Shown one piece after another: positions 32,114 to 41,486 of a DNA stretch of 64,000 nt (positions are counted from its first letter, which is position 1; each line of letters begins with the position of its first letter). The DNA lies in contig NZ_JAFGZD010000008.1 in NCBI RefSeq assembly GCF_017165765.1, forward strand, positions 62,001 to 126,000. Reading direction: 5' to 3'. The stretch comes from Pseudomonas capsici. GTDB lineage: Bacteria > Pseudomonadota > Gammaproteobacteria > Pseudomonadales > Pseudomonadaceae. The notes under the pieces were generated by a model, which worked only from the letters and a program-made list of their open reading frames with translations, made no database searches and was not told the origin of the DNA. The translations under genes and the position numbers were made by a program.

Positions 32114-33350
32114 CGATCACGATGTATTTCTCGCAGGTCAGGCCTTCCAGGCCGACCGGGCCACGGGCGTGCAGCTTATCAGTAGAAATGCCGATCTCGG
32201 CACCCAGACCGTACTCGAAGCCATCGGCAAAGCAGGTCGGGGCATTGATCATCACCGAGCTGGAGTCGACTTCAGCCATGAAACGGCGAATCTGGCCCTG
32301 ATGCTCGGACACGATGGCGTCACTGTGATGCGAGCCATAGTGGTTGATGTGCTCGATGGCTTCGTCCAGCCCGGTCACCACACGGATCGACAGGATCGCT
32401 GCCAGATATTCGGTATGCCAGTCTTCTTCGGTCGCAGGAATCGCGTCGATCAGCGCGCGGGTACGCTCGCAGCCACGCAACTCGACGCCCTTTTCACGAA
32501 AACGGGCCGCCATTGCAGGCAGGAACTCGGCCGCCACGACCTGATCCACCAGCAGGGTTTCCATCGAACCGCAGATGCCGTAACGGTAGGTCTTGGCATT
32601 GAAGGCAATGTTCTGAGCCTTTGGCAAATCGGCCTCGGCACTGACATACACATGGCAGATGCCATCCAGATGCTTGATGACCGGCACACGGGCATCACGG
32701 CTGACGCGCTCCACCAGCCCCTTGCCACCACGCGGAACGATGACGTCCACATATTCAGGCATGGTGATCAGCGCGCCCACGGCATCGCGATCGGTAGTTT
32801 CGACGACCTGCACCACACCGGAAGGCAAGCCGGACTCGGCCAGACCGCGCTGGATGCAGGCAGCCACCGCACGGTTGGAATGAATGGCCTCGGAACCACC
32901 ACGCAGGATGGTCGCGTTCCCGGACTTGAGGCACAGGCTCGCTGCATCGATGGTCACGTTCGGACGCGACTCGTAGATGATCCCGACCACGCCCAGCGGT
33001 ACGCGCATCTTGCCGACCTGAATACCTGAAGGCCGGTAGCTCATGTCGCGGATTGCGCCCACCGGGTCCGGCAGACTGGCAACCTGACGCAACCCGACGA
33101 TCATGCTGTCGATACGTGCGGGGGTCAGGGCCAGGCGTTCGAGCATGGCGGGAGCCAGGCCATTGGCACGACCTGCGTTCAGGTCAAGCTCGTTGGCGGC
33201 GGACAACTCGGCGCGGGCTTCGTCCAGAGCGGCGGCAATGGCCTGCAGGGCGCGGTTTTTCTGCGCGGTGCTGGCACGTCCGATCACTCGCGAAGCTTCG
33301 CGGGCGGCGCGACCCAGGCGGGTCATGTAGTCAAGAACGGACTCAGTCAT
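32079..33350 (-). CDS. proA: Glutamate-5-semialdehyde dehydrogenase ProA
   Basis: The 423-residue NADPH-dependent enzyme reduces gamma-glutamyl phosphate to glutamate semialdehyde in proline synthesis. Motifs include [34 protein letters not shown], the active-site Cys region [13 protein letters not shown], and the C-terminal [18 protein letters not shown]. It is the promoter-proximal gene of the long leftward operon and faces a divergent mpg. Confidence 0.97.
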   Translation of the reverse strand: MTESVLDYMTRLGRAAREASRVIGRASTAQKNRALQAIAAALDEARAELSAANELDLNAGRANGLAPAMLERLALTPARIDSMIVGLRQVASLPDPVGAIRDMSYRPSGIQVGKMRVPLGVVGIIYESRPNVTIDAASLCLKSGNATILRGGSEAIHSNRAVAACIQRGLAESGLPSGVVQVVETTDRDAVGALITMPEYVDVIVPRGGKGLVERVSRDARVPVIKHLDGICHVYVSAEADLPKAQNIAFNAKTYRYGICGSMETLLVDQVVAAEFLPAMAARFREKGVELRGCERTRALIDAIPATEEDWHTEYLAAILSIRVVTGLDEAIEHINHYGSHHSDAIVSEHQGQIRRFMAEVDSSSVMINAPTCFADGFEYGLGAEIGISTDKLHARGPVGLEGLTCEKYIVIGDGQLRGQEPA

Positions 33351-33625
33351 GGTCTCAGAGGTCTTGGCAGAGAAGAAAGCGGCCGATTATAGCTGTCGCG
33401 TCGCCCGAACGACAGCGCAGACAGGCGGATGGTCGATAACAGTGCAAAATCGGATACAACGGCGACCATTTCGCCCCCAGGAAGCTTCCTACAGAGAAAG
33501 TTTGCCGTCCTGTCGATGTTTTTGTCATTTCCAGAAACAACAAAGTCGCCCTTCAAGGTACATTCAGATGCATTTAAGGCAGCGCTTGTTATGATCTTCG
33601 CCCTTCTTACCTGACGTGTCCGCCT

Positions 33626-34297
33626 ATGCCCGTTGCTCTTGCCGACAGCTTTTTCCATCGAGATGCCCAGCTTCTGGCCCGCGATCTTCTGGGCAAGGTG
33701 ATTCGGCACAAAGTTGGTGAGTTGTGGCTGGCGGCACGCATCATTGAAACCGAAGCCTATTACCGCACCGAAAAAGGCAGCCATGCTTCACTGGGGTACA
33801 CCGAAAAACGCAAGGCGCTGTTTCTGGACGGTGGGCACATCTATATGTATTACGCCCGTGGTGGGGACTCGCTGAATTTCAGCGCCGAAGGGCCGGGCAA
33901 TGCGGTGCTGATCAAGTCCGGTTTTGCCTGGGTCGATGAACTCAGCGACGCCAACGCCCTGGCACAGATGCAACTCAACAACCCGGATGCCAGCGGCGCC
34001 ATTCGCTCGCAGGAGCGTCTGTGCGCGGGCCAGACGTTGTTGTGCAAGGCGCTGGGCCTGAAAGTGCCCGACTGGGACGCCAGGCGTTTCGATCCGCAAA
34101 AGCTGCTGGTCGAAGACATCGGTCAGACACCGAAACTCATCGTTCAAACCACACGCCTGGGGATTCCCCAGGGCCGCGACGAAGACTTGATGTACCGCTT
34201 CGTCGATGCCGAATACGCCCGCTTCTGCACGCGGAACCCACTACGACGCGGTCAGGTCGAAGGCCGCGACTATTTTCTAATCCCTCAAGGAAACTGA
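33626..34297 (+). CDS. mpg: DNA-3-methyladenine glycosylase, Mpg/AAG family
   Basis: The 223-residue glycosylase of the eukaryotic-type AAG fold excises alkylated purines and hypoxanthine. Family motifs are LLGKVIRHKV, ARIIETEAYYRTEKGSHAS, GGHIYMYYARGGDSLNFSAE and the DNA-facing AVLIKSG. It is a third alkylation-repair gene in this window, unrelated in fold to the AlkA fusion at 4598-6043. It lies 3 bp upstream of the DedA-PAP2 gene. Confidence 0.93.
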   Translation: MPVALADSFFHRDAQLLARDLLGKVIRHKVGELWLAARIIETEAYYRTEKGSHASLGYTEKRKALFLDGGHIYMYYARGGDSLNFSAEGPGNAVLIKSGFAWVDELSDANALAQMQLNNPDASGAIRSQERLCAGQTLLCKALGLKVPDWDARRFDPQKLLVEDIGQTPKLIVQTTRLGIPQGRDEDLMYRFVDAEYARFCTRNPLRRGQVEGRDYFLIPQGN

Positions 34298-34300
34298 TCC

Positions 34301-35617
34301 ATGGGCGAACTGCTCGATGGCATTACTGGCTGGTTGACCGCGAACCCGTCCTGGGTGGCGATAGCGATATTCGTGGTGGCATTCATCGAGTGTGTCGCCA
34401 TTGCCGGGATCGTCGTGCCAGGCACCGTTCTGATGTTCGCCATCGCAGCCCTGGCAGGCAGCGGCATTCTGTCGTTGAGCGAAGTATTGCTGCTGGGTTT
34501 TCTGGGCGGCCTGCTGGGGGATGCGGTTTCGTACTTCATCGGCAAGCACTTCCATCAGAATATCCGCCAGTTGCCGGGGCTGCGTCAGCATCCGGAATGG
34601 CTGACGGGTGCAGAAACCTATTTCCATCGCTATGGCATCGCCAGCCTGCTGGTAGGTCGTTTCATCGGGCCGTTGCGCCCGATGTTGCCGATGATTGCCG
34701 GCATGTTCGACATGCCCTTCCCGCGCTTCGCAATTGTCAGCATCATCGCCGCCGCCGGCTGGTCGATCGTTTACCTGATGCCGGGCTGGGCTGCCGGCGC
34801 GGCCATTCGCCTGCCATTGCCTGAAGGCTTCTGGAGCGAAGCCGCCTTCGTCGGTGCAGGCCTGGCCATCCTGTTCGGGCTGAGCATCCAGACCAGCATG
34901 CGCAAACAGCGTCATGCGACCAAGGTGATTGCAGGCCTGAGCGTGCTGATGCTGGCGGCCCTGCTGATCGGCTGGCCGTACCTGAACCATTTCGACCAGG
35001 GCCTTATGACGCTGGTCCAGGAACATCGCAGCGCGACCGCACAGAATATCGTCCTGCTGGTCACCAGCATTGGCGACTTCAAGGCCCAACTGCTGGCTGC
35101 GGCACTGCTGATCATTGTCCTGCTGATCGCCCGGCAATGGCGTCATGCGGCTTTCGCCCTTGCCACCACACTGGGCACCGCCGTGGCGAACGGTACGCTC
35201 AAGGCATTTTTCGGCCGCGCCCGGCCTGACGTTCTGCTGGACCCGCTGACCACCTACAGCATGCCCAGCGGACACAGTTCGGCGGCGTTTGCGCTGTTCA
35301 TGACCCTGGCGGTGCTGGCCGGACGCGGGCAGCCAGTCAGACTGCGCCTGACCTGGCTGCTGCTGGGCGGCGTTCCGGCGCTGGCCATTGCCTTGTCACG
35401 GGTTTACCTGGGGGTCCACTGGCCGACGGATATCCTGGCCGGGATGATGCTGGCGTTCTGTATCTGCGCCGCGAGCCTGACCCTGATCCAGCATCAGACG
35501 CCATTGCCGGCCATGTCGGCGAAAGTGTGGTGGCTGATCGTGCCAGCCATAACCGGTCTGCTGGGCGTGTTCGCCGTCCACGCTCTGGCGCATGCGACGT
35601 TGCGCTATCAGTATTGA
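34301..35617 (+). CDS. DedA-PAP2 phosphatase fusion membrane protein
   Basis: The 438-residue protein joins an N-terminal DedA (SNARE-associated/VTT) domain (about 1-200) to a C-terminal PAP2 lipid phosphatase (about 215-430). The DedA half shows PGTVLMFAIAALAGSG and GRFIGPLRPMLPMIAGM. The phosphatase motifs are complete: KAFFGRARP, PSGHSSAAF and SRVYLGVHWPTD. DedA relatives are lipid scramblases/flippases and PAP2 enzymes dephosphorylate undecaprenyl pyrophosphate or phosphatidate. The fusion suggests dephosphorylation coupled with recycling of a lipid carrier; the substrate is inferred, not seen. Confidence 0.9.
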   Translation: MGELLDGITGWLTANPSWVAIAIFVVAFIECVAIAGIVVPGTVLMFAIAALAGSGILSLSEVLLLGFLGGLLGDAVSYFIGKHFHQNIRQLPGLRQHPEWLTGAETYFHRYGIASLLVGRFIGPLRPMLPMIAGMFDMPFPRFAIVSIIAAAGWSIVYLMPGWAAGAAIRLPLPEGFWSEAAFVGAGLAILFGLSIQTSMRKQRHATKVIAGLSVLMLAALLIGWPYLNHFDQGLMTLVQEHRSATAQNIVLLVTSIGDFKAQLLAAALLIIVLLIARQWRHAAFALATTLGTAVANGTLKAFFGRARPDVLLDPLTTYSMPSGHSSAAFALFMTLAVLAGRGQPVRLRLTWLLLGGVPALAIALSRVYLGVHWPTDILAGMMLAFCICAASLTLIQHQTPLPAMSAKVWWLIVPAITGLLGVFAVHALAHATLRYQY

Positions 35618-35627
35618 GTGTTGTGCC

Positions 35628-35670
35628 TTCGCGAATGAATTCCCGCAGCAGGAGCAAATTCATTCGCGAA
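35628..35670. repeat. REP pair between convergent genes
   Basis: Arms TTCGCGAATGAATT (35628-35641) and AATTCATTCGCGAA (35657-35670) are exact complements and flank a diverged centre. It uses the same core as the element at 7529-7560. It sits between the DedA-PAP2 gene and the convergent Lon-domain gene, and the right arm abuts the Lon-domain stop codon. Confidence 0.8.
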
Positions 35671-35675
35671 AAAGA

Positions 35676-36266
35676 TCAGGCCTGCAGGTCGCCCTGCATC
35701 TCGTCGAGCAGATCCTGGATTGCATCCAGACGCTCTTCGGGATCGTCGATTTCCAGCAGTTCGATCTTGTCCTGCTCGGTAAAGGGCAGCAGATAGGCCA
35801 GTTGATTGGCCAGTGATTGCTGACCGCTGGCCTCGAGCCCCATGTTCAGGGAGGCGACCATGGGGTGCTCTCCCAGCGCTTCGAGCAAGGCGACCAGATC
35901 GGCATCTTCTTCCTGCAAGGGCCGCTCCTGCTGCTCGTCCAGCCACTGGATCTCGGCCAGCAGCGACTGGTCCCGCTGCACGGTGGCGTCGATTACCCGG
36001 AAACGCCGCCTGCCGACGACACGAATCCCCAGCAGACCGTTTTCCTGCTGCTGGAAATCGGTGACCAGCGCTTCACAGCCGATCAGCGAGTAGCCTTCGG
36101 GAGCCATGCCGACTTCACTGCCATGCGTGATGCACACCACGCCGAAGCCTTCACCCTGTTTCATGCAGCGGCTAACCATGTCCAGATAGCGCGCCTCGAA
36201 CAACTGCAGGTCGAGCACGCAACCGGGGAACAGCACAGCATTGAGTGGAAACAGCGGCAACGTCAT
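35676..36266 (-). CDS. Lon N-terminal (LAN) domain protein
   Basis: The 196-residue protein consists only of the Lon substrate-binding N-terminal domain, with no AAA+ or protease part. It begins MTLPLFPLNAVLFPGCVLDL and contains IFEARYLDMVS-type and GVVCITHGSE motifs normal for YcbJ/LonN-like proteins. Such stand-alone proteins are common in Pseudomonas, with unknown targets. It lies 12 bp downstream of lrgB, so it may share the lrgAB transcript. Confidence 0.88.
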   Translation of the reverse strand: MTLPLFPLNAVLFPGCVLDLQLFEARYLDMVSRCMKQGEGFGVVCITHGSEVGMAPEGYSLIGCEALVTDFQQQENGLLGIRVVGRRRFRVIDATVQRDQSLLAEIQWLDEQQERPLQEEDADLVALLEALGEHPMVASLNMGLEASGQQSLANQLAYLLPFTEQDKIELLEIDDPEERLDAIQDLLDEMQGDLQA

Positions 36267-36278
36267 AAATAAGTACCC

Positions 36279-36995
36279 TTAAACAGCCAAAGACACGGCC
36301 AACGGCAGAAACAACGCTGTTGCAACACCCATCAGGCTCATTGCCAGGGCAGCAAAAGCGCCCGCCTCCTCGCCTTCCTGCAAGGCCAGCGAGGTTCCCA
36401 CCGCATGGGCGGTAAGCCCCAACGCCATGCCACGTGCCGCATGATGATGCACACGCGCCAAGGACAGCAGGCCCGGCCCGAAAATGGCACCGAACACGCC
36501 AGTAATCAAGACGAACACCGCAGCCAGTGCCGCAACGCCCCCGATCTGCTCGGCCACCAGCATGGCAATCGGCGAGGTGACCGACTTGGGCGCCATGGTC
36601 ATCAGGATCATATGATCGGCACCCAGCAGCCAGCCCAGGGACAGGCACAGGCCGGTGGCAAAAACACCACCAATCACCAGCGTAGTTAAGGTTGGCCACA
36701 ACAACTGCCGAATCCGCCGCAGATTCAGATAAAGCGGCACCGCCAGCGCAACCGTGGCCGGCCCCAGAAGAATGCCGAGGATCTCGGTGCTTTTGCGGTA
36801 CTCGGTGTAATCCAGACCGCAACCGAACAGGATGCCGATCACGACCACCATCGAGACCAGCACCGGCTGCAGGAACAGCCAGCGGGTTTTCTCATAGGCG
36901 GCCATCGCCAGTTGATAGGCACCCAGGGTAATGGCGATGCCAAACAGCGGATGATGAATCACCGACATCCAGGCACCCTGCCAGTCCAGGTTCAT
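36279..36995 (-). CDS. lrgB: LrgB/CidB-family membrane protein
   Basis: The 238-residue protein has about seven membrane segments and the LrgB signature (ILLGPATVALAVPLYLNLRR; MAPKSVTSPIAM; HAVGTSLALQEGEE). The family was described as antiholin-like in Staphylococcus and shown in plants and some bacteria to move glycolate or pyruvate. The start codon overlaps the lrgA stop by four bases (ATGA), so the pair is coupled. Confidence 0.9.
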   Translation of the reverse strand: MNLDWQGAWMSVIHHPLFGIAITLGAYQLAMAAYEKTRWLFLQPVLVSMVVVIGILFGCGLDYTEYRKSTEILGILLGPATVALAVPLYLNLRRIRQLLWPTLTTLVIGGVFATGLCLSLGWLLGADHMILMTMAPKSVTSPIAMLVAEQIGGVAALAAVFVLITGVFGAIFGPGLLSLARVHHHAARGMALGLTAHAVGTSLALQEGEEAGAFAALAMSLMGVATALFLPLAVSLAV

Positions 36996-37354
36996 GGCTG
37001 CTCCTGACGGCGCGCCTGACGCTCGATGAGTTTCTGCATCAGCCAGCCGACAAAGGTCAGGGAAACGATCAGCGACACAAACAGGGTGCCAAAGATGGCC
37101 CAGAAGTCTTCGGCAATGGCCGAGGCATAAACCATCACGCCCACCGCAGGCGGCACCAGCAGCAGGGGTAGGTAACGCAACAGACTGCCGGCTGCGACAC
37201 TGATGGGCTCGCTCACCTCACCGCGCCAGATCAGGTACGCGATCATGAAGACCAGCCCGATGATCGGCCCCGGCAGTACCGACAAGAACAGATGATTGAG
37301 CGCCGTCCCCAGCAGTTGGAACAGCACCAGCCATGTAAGACCCCTTAGCAGCAT
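36992..37354 (-). CDS. lrgA: LrgA/CidA-family membrane protein
   Basis: The 120-residue protein has four membrane segments and the CidA/LrgA motif NHLFLSVLPGPIIGLVFM. It is the holin-like partner of LrgB. The ATG at 37354 has GGAG seven bases upstream and begins at the expected first membrane helix; a frame 12 codons longer lacks this support. It is the first gene of the lrgA-lrgB(-Lon-domain) unit. Confidence 0.88.
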   Translation of the reverse strand: MLLRGLTWLVLFQLLGTALNHLFLSVLPGPIIGLVFMIAYLIWRGEVSEPISVAAGSLLRYLPLLLVPPAVGVMVYASAIAEDFWAIFGTLFVSLIVSLTFVGWLMQKLIERQARRQEQP

Positions 37355-37557
37355 GGGAACTCCAGAAATAAATGAACCCGGTGAATTCACGGCGCCATTA
37401 TAAACACGCTGCGTTCAACGCTATGGACAGGTATTCGCCTGCACGGAGTCACTTGACCAACCGGCTACCCTCTGCTGATCTTGTCACTCGCCCGACAGGC
37501 AATGCCCTCGCGGGGTCGGGCATCAAGGTGTAAAACCGAAAGATCAAGGAGAATGAC

Positions 37558-38013
37558 ATGCCTTTTGTACCTGCTACAGAGCTCAAGAACTACATCGGCA
37601 AGGAACTGGGACGTTCCGAATGGCTGACCATCGATCAGGAACGCATCAATCTGTTCGCCGAAGCCACCGGCGACTTCCAGTTCATTCATGTCGATCCGGT
37701 CAAGGCAGCACAAACTCCTTTTGGCGGCACCATCGCCCACGGTCTGCTATCGCTTTCGCTGATCCCCAAGCTGATGGGCGATCTGCTGGTCATGCCCGAA
37801 GGGCTGAAGATGGTGGTCAACTATGGCCTGGACAGCGTACGTTTCGTTCAGCCGGTGAAAGTCGACTCACGGGTACGTCTGAAAGTGGAACTCACCGACG
37901 CCACGGAGAAAAAACCGGGGCAGTGGCTGCTCAAGGCCACGGCGACCATGGAAATCGAAGGTCAGGAAAAACCGGCCTTTGTCGCCGAACCCTTGTCACT
38001 GTGTTTTGTGTAA
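37558..38013 (+). CDS. MaoC-like (R)-specific dehydratase
   Basis: The 151-residue hot-dog-fold protein has the R-hydratase motif FAEATGDFQFIHVDP (catalytic Asp/His) and the conserved PFGGTIAHGLLSLSLIPKL. Such enzymes hydrate trans-2-enoyl-CoA (PhaJ-like) or related thioesters. The substrate is not evident from sequence. AAGGAGAATGACATG gives a strong ribosome site. It appears monocistronic. Confidence 0.87.
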   Translation: MPFVPATELKNYIGKELGRSEWLTIDQERINLFAEATGDFQFIHVDPVKAAQTPFGGTIAHGLLSLSLIPKLMGDLLVMPEGLKMVVNYGLDSVRFVQPVKVDSRVRLKVELTDATEKKPGQWLLKATATMEIEGQEKPAFVAEPLSLCFV

Positions 38014-38141
38014 TTCCATTGAAACATGAAACAGTCGTAACAGACTGTTTCACCCCTCTTACTCGCTGCGGCATACTCCCCCCGGTGTGACACGAACATC
38101 TGCTCAAGCAGAGTCACGGACCTACTCTCTTGGGATCTCAA

Positions 38142-39866
38142 ATGCGCGCGCTTGCTCCTCTGGCTCTGACCCTCCTGATCGCTGGCTGCGGCGACAGCGA
38201 ATCCCTGTTGCCTCCCGATGGCCTGCTGGCCGACGGCGGACGCTACCGTGGCGATCTGGTCAATGGCCGGTTGCAGGGCGAAGGCCGTATCGACTACCCC
38301 AATGGCAGTTGGTATGCGGGCCAGTTCGAGAATGGTCTGCGTCATGGCCGCGGTGAATGGCACGCCAGCAACGGCGATATTTACAAAGGTCAGTTCGAAC
38401 ACGGCATGTTTCAGGGGCAGGGCAAGCTGACCACCGCAGGCGGGACGTACGTCGGCGGCTTCAAGCTCGGACGCCGGGATGGCGAAGGCACCTGGCAGGA
38501 AAAAGGCGTGCTCTACCGAGGCCATTTCAAGGACGGTCAATACGATGGTCCCGGACGCCTTGAGATGGAGGACGGCAGCCAGTTCCAGGGCCAGTTCGCC
38601 CAAGGCAAACCCAACGGCGAAGGCGTGCGCACCGATGCCAGCGGCAATCAGTTCAGCGGTCCCTTCGTCAACGGCCAGCTCCAGGGTAACGGCAGTTTCG
38701 CAAGCGCCGATGGCGATCACTATATCGGCGGCTTTCGCAACAACCTGCTCGATGGCAAAGGCCGCTACGAGAACAGCGACGGCGATGTCTGGAACGGCCA
38801 GTTCAAGGAAGGAGCGCTGACCGGCCCGGGCGAACTGATCGGCTCGGACGGCAGCCGTTATCAAGGCCAGTTCAACAATTGGCAGTTTTCCGGCGAAGGC
38901 CGTCTGCAACTGGCCGATGGCAGCCACTACGTCGGCCAGTTCGCCAATGACACCTATCAAGGTCCGGGAGTCCTGACCTCCGCCGACGGTAGCGAACTGC
39001 GCGGCGTCTGGGCCAACGGTCAGCGGATTCGCGACGCTCAGGGCAAGTTGCTGCCCGATCCACTGGAAGCCGGCCTGCTCGCCCAGGGGCCGTTGCTGGA
39101 CAAGGCACTGGCCGCCGTTCCCGCCTCGACATCCGCTCTGGAGCTGTACAGCCTGGTCGTGGCCGGTGACGGCAAGCAAAGCGTGTTCATGCGCGAGGCC
39201 GATTACGTCAGCAACCTGCTGGCGTCGCGATTTGGCGCGTCGGGGCAAATCAGCCTGGTCAATCATCGCGATCACATGGAAGACCGCCCGCTGGCGACCC
39301 GCGAATCCATCGGCCGCGCCGCCCGGACCCTGGCGCAACGCAGCGGCCCGGAGGATCTGATATTCATTTACCTGACCAGCCATGGCACCCAGGATCATGA
39401 ACTGGTGCTCGATCAGCCGCGTCTGTCACTGGCGGATCTGCCTGCCGATGCACTGGCCGCCGCACTGGCACCGCTGAAAGACCGCGACAAGATCATCGTG
39501 ATTTCTTCCTGCTATTCGGGTGGTTTCATCCCCGACCTCAAGGACGAGCGAACCCTGGTCATGACGGCCTCGCGAGCGGACCGTGTATCGTTCGGCTGCT
39601 CCGAAGAAGCTGACTTCACTTATTTCGGCGATGCACTATTTGCCAGGGCGCTGGTCGAAACCGATGACCTGCAACAAGCTTTCAACGAGGCAAAAGCGTA
39701 TGTCGCGCAACGCGAAATCGAGGATGATTTCGAGGCTTCCGAACCCCAGATATGGGCCCCCAAGGGCGTCATCGCCCGCTGGCAACTGTTACGCAAGAAT
39801 CAGGCTGAACGAGCGCTGAATACGACGTTGAATCGCAAGGAAGCGAAGACCTCTACTAGCCGCTAG
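38142..39866 (+). CDS. MORN-repeat lipoprotein with C-terminal C13 (caspase-like) peptidase domain
   Basis: The 574-residue protein has a lipobox LIAGC (Cys16), about eleven to twelve MORN repeats (residues 33-298, each about 23 long, for example GDIYKGQFEHGMFQGQGKL), and a C13/legumain-like domain (about 335-552). The catalytic dyad is His414 in YLTSHGTQD and Cys457 in VISSCYSGGF. MORN arrays bind lipids or proteins, and clan CD peptidases cut after specific residues. The lipobox predicts an outer- or inner-membrane anchor facing the periplasm. The first ATG at 38142 gives the correct signal peptide. Its physiological substrate is unknown. Confidence 0.9.
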   Translation: MRALAPLALTLLIAGCGDSESLLPPDGLLADGGRYRGDLVNGRLQGEGRIDYPNGSWYAGQFENGLRHGRGEWHASNGDIYKGQFEHGMFQGQGKLTTAGGTYVGGFKLGRRDGEGTWQEKGVLYRGHFKDGQYDGPGRLEMEDGSQFQGQFAQGKPNGEGVRTDASGNQFSGPFVNGQLQGNGSFASADGDHYIGGFRNNLLDGKGRYENSDGDVWNGQFKEGALTGPGELIGSDGSRYQGQFNNWQFSGEGRLQLADGSHYVGQFANDTYQGPGVLTSADGSELRGVWANGQRIRDAQGKLLPDPLEAGLLAQGPLLDKALAAVPASTSALELYSLVVAGDGKQSVFMREADYVSNLLASRFGASGQISLVNHRDHMEDRPLATRESIGRAARTLAQRSGPEDLIFIYLTSHGTQDHELVLDQPRLSLADLPADALAAALAPLKDRDKIIVISSCYSGGFIPDLKDERTLVMTASRADRVSFGCSEEADFTYFGDALFARALVETDDLQQAFNEAKAYVAQREIEDDFEASEPQIWAPKGVIARWQLLRKNQAERALNTTLNRKEAKTSTSR

Positions 39867-39893
39867 GCTATTCAGTATCAAGGGAGAAACACT

Positions 39894-40535
39894 ATGTACT
39901 TGACGCCGCAACACATCCTGCTTGCAGGGGCTACCGGACTCACAGGCGAACACTTGCTTGATCGCCTGCTCAACGAACCCACCGTCAGCCGCGTGCTGGC
40001 CCCCACCCGTCGCCCATTATCCGCCCACTCCCGCCTGGAAAACCCGGTGGGCGAACTGAACAGTCTTTTACCTGCCCTCGGCGGCAAAGTGGATATCGCT
40101 TTCTGCTGCCTGGGCAGCACCATCAAACAGGCAGGCTCGCAGGAGGCCTTCCGCGCCATCGACCTGAATATGGTACTGGCCGTGGCAGAACGCGCCCGCG
40201 AACTGGGAGCGCGGCATTTTCTGGTGATCAGCGCCATCGGTGCCGATGCCCGGTCCAGCGTGTTCTACAACCGCACCAAGGGTGAAATGGAAGAAGCCCT
40301 GCGAGCGCAGGACTGGCCGCAACTGACCATCGCCCGCCCGGCCCTGCTGGTGGGCAACCGTCCGGAAACCCGCTGGGCCGAACAGCTCGCCGCACCGATT
40401 GCCAAATTGCTGCCCGGCAAATACGGCGCCATCGAAGCCTGCAACCTGGCCCGCGCCATGTGGCGGCTGGCCCTGGAAGAACAGGATGGTGTGCGGATCG
40501 TGGAGTCGGATGAGTTGCGCAAGTTGGGGAAATGA
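39894..40535 (+). CDS. NAD(P)-binding Rossmann-fold protein (atypical SDR)
   Basis: The 213-residue protein has an N-terminal nucleotide motif, [18 protein letters not shown], and resembles the HTATIP2/YbjT-like NAD(P)H-binding group ([43 protein letters not shown]). Members include electron-transfer and stress-linked oxidoreductases. It starts 27 bp after the MORN-C13 gene and may be co-transcribed. No substrate can be assigned. Confidence 0.82.
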   Translation: MYLTPQHILLAGATGLTGEHLLDRLLNEPTVSRVLAPTRRPLSAHSRLENPVGELNSLLPALGGKVDIAFCCLGSTIKQAGSQEAFRAIDLNMVLAVAERARELGARHFLVISAIGADARSSVFYNRTKGEMEEALRAQDWPQLTIARPALLVGNRPETRWAEQLAAPIAKLLPGKYGAIEACNLARAMWRLALEEQDGVRIVESDELRKLGK

Positions 40536-40542
40536 CAACTGT

Positions 40543-40564
40543 GGGAAGCAGCTTGCTGCTTCCC
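40543..40564. terminator. Hairpin between convergent genes
   Basis: GGGAAGCAG and CTGCTTCCC form a perfect 9-bp stem with a CTTG loop, 8 bp after the oxidoreductase stop. There is no clear T-run. It could be a terminator or a REP-like unit. Confidence 0.5.
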
Positions 40565-40579
40565 TCAATCGCGAAAAAA

Positions 40580-40864
40580 TCACAGCCCTCCCTGGGCCTG
40601 ATACCCAACCCCCAGCGCAGTCAGCAGAGACAACGGCAGCAACAGAGTGTCGAACAAGGCGCTGGCGGGTAGATCAAGGGCCGGATACTCGGGCGCTTCG
40701 GCACCGAAGCGGTCCTTTTCACAGCAACCGCCCTGCATCGCATACAGATCGAGTCGTGTCCCGGCATACACCACAGGCGCGCCCGGCTGGGCCGCATCCA
40801 GCGTCCTGACCGTGGCGCAGCCCGTCATGAGCAGCGCGACAGCGATCAGCAGGAGCTTATTCAT
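40580..40864 (-). CDS. YceK/YidQ-family lipoprotein
   Basis: The 94-residue protein has a lipobox LLMTGC (Cys16; [19 protein letters not shown]). The family motif [18 protein letters not shown] and the C-terminal hydrophobic segment [15 protein letters not shown] are typical of the YceK group, whose function is not known. The ATG at 40864 overlaps the end of ubiX by 8 bp; a frame seven codons longer would overlap more and spoil the signal peptide. Confidence 0.85.
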   Translation of the reverse strand: MNKLLLIAVALLMTGCATVRTLDAAQPGAPVVYAGTRLDLYAMQGGCCEKDRFGAEAPEYPALDLPASALFDTLLLPLSLLTALGVGYQAQGGL

Positions 40865-41486
40865 CGCTCCCCATATGATGCTCACCCCAGCGTGGCAACA
40901 TGTCCTGCGGGATGTTCAACAGGTTGAGAATCCGGGCCACCACGAAATCCACCAGATCGTCGATAGTCTGCGGCTGATGATAGAAGCCGGGCGAGGCAGG
41001 CAGGATCACTGCGCCCATGTTGGACAGCTTGAGCATGTTCTCCAGGTGAATGCTGGAGAACGGTGCTTCACGCGGCACCAGAATCAACTGGCGACGCTCC
41101 TTCAAGGTGACATCCGCCGCACGCTCGATCAGGTTGTTGCAGGCGCCGCTGGCAATGGCCGACAAAGACCCCGTCGAACACGGCACCACCACCATCGCAC
41201 TGGGCGACCCCGAGCCAGAAGCCACCGGCGACATCCAGTCATCGCGGCCATAGACTCGAATCTGTCCGGCCGTCGCACCGGTGTACTCGGTGAGAAACGC
41301 CTGCATCATCGCGGGCTTGGGCGGCAGCCTCACGTCGGTTTCGGTCGCCATCACCAATTGCGCAGCCTTGGAGATCAGGAAGTGGACTTCCCGGTCTTCG
41401 CGCACCAGACAATCGAGCAGGCGCAAGCCGTACTGGGCGCCCGAGGCACCGGTCATGGCCAGGGTAATACGCTCTGGCCCGCTCAT
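40857..41486 (-). CDS. ubiX: Flavin prenyltransferase UbiX
   Basis: The 209-residue enzyme makes prenylated FMN, the cofactor of UbiD-type decarboxylases in ubiquinone synthesis. FMN-binding motifs [19 protein letters not shown] and [26 protein letters not shown] are visible. Its start overlaps the mpl stop by four bases. The pairing of mpl and ubiX is common in Pseudomonas and implies a shared transcript rather than a shared pathway. Confidence 0.95.
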   Translation of the reverse strand: MSGPERITLAMTGASGAQYGLRLLDCLVREDREVHFLISKAAQLVMATETDVRLPPKPAMMQAFLTEYTGATAGQIRVYGRDDWMSPVASGSGSPSAMVVVPCSTGSLSAIASGACNNLIERAADVTLKERRQLILVPREAPFSSIHLENMLKLSNMGAVILPASPGFYHQPQTIDDLVDFVVARILNLLNIPQDMLPRWGEHHMGSDE

